Below, in pieces: positions 31,464-31,475 of a stretch of 31,475 bases of DNA. Origin of the DNA: CAYVCG01 sp964449985 (GTDB taxonomy: Bacteria; Bacillota; Clostridia; Lachnospirales; WRAX01); contig CAYVCG010000019.1 in assembly GCA_964449985.1 (NCBI GenBank), positions 1-31,475 of the forward strand. The letters run 5' to 3'. The notes beneath the pieces were generated by a model. The model searched no databases and was not told the origin of the DNA. It worked only from the letters and a program-made list of their open reading frames with translations. Each line of letters begins with the position of its first letter. The stretch's first letter is position 1. The position numbers and the translations under genes were made by a program.

Positions 31464-31475
31464 TAGAAAAATGAC

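Noticed and set aside
1..31475. CRISPR array, tRNA or rRNA gene
   Set aside because: No regularly spaced repeats, cloverleaf sequences or rRNA motifs were seen on either strand.

Overview
The window looks like chromosome from a low-GC, anaerobic, Gram-positive bacterium of the class Clostridia. The evidence is AT-rich intergenic DNA with sigma-A type promoters (TTGACA-N17-TATAAT style), strong AGGAGG ribosome sites, a V/A-type ATPase with a sodium-type rotor ring, a probable Re-citrate synthase, a PHP-type histidinol phosphatase, a hisC-tyrA-aroA order as in Firmicutes aromatic operons, and an Rrf2-iscS-iscU-mnmA operon. The species cannot be named from sequence alone.

Layout. 1-950: the 3' end of an unrecognised gene, then a small AT-rich membrane-protein gene. 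990-9640 (minus strand): a complete nine-gene V/A-type ATPase operon, read G/H-I-K-E-C-F-A-B-D. 9741-11639 (minus): an ABC-F ATPase. 11840-15153 (plus): deoD, a Re-citrate synthase-like gene and an isocitrate dehydrogenase, apparently one transcript. 15272-18522 (plus): Rrf2 regulator, cysteine desulfurase, Fe-S scaffold and tRNA thiolase MnmA, which form one sulfur-trafficking unit. 18725-19540 (minus): PHP histidinol phosphatase, divergent from purH (19690-21246, plus). 21329-25418 (minus): hisC-tyrA-aroA followed by a VOC/PhnB-like gene. 25759-27843 (plus): an EF-G-like translational GTPase. 27953-29690 (plus): a 55-residue unknown protein and a large serine recombinase. 29601-29876 (minus): a gene with a strong start that runs into the recombinase gene and seems truncated. 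30102-31463 (plus): CCA-adding enzyme.

How it fits together. The ATPase couples ATP to Na+ movement. Citrate synthase and isocitrate dehydrogenase supply 2-oxoglutarate. The isc-type genes pass sulfur to Fe-S clusters and to tRNA wobble uridine. hisC, tyrA, aroA and the separate histidinol phosphatase serve aromatic and histidine synthesis.

The most unusual items are: (i) two copies of a palindromic repeat of about 100 bp whose two arms differ only at compensating positions; (ii) the serine recombinase abutting a truncated gene, a possible integration scar or interrupted gene; (iii) an Rrf2 promoter in which promoter, dyad and terminator coincide; (iv) hairpins placed just before the rotor-ring gene and the catalytic A gene in the ATPase operon; (v) a CCA-enzyme gene with no ordinary start codon behind its ribosome site. 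I found no convincing wholly new defence or metabolic system; most of the window is core metabolism. No CRISPR array, rRNA or tRNA gene was seen.
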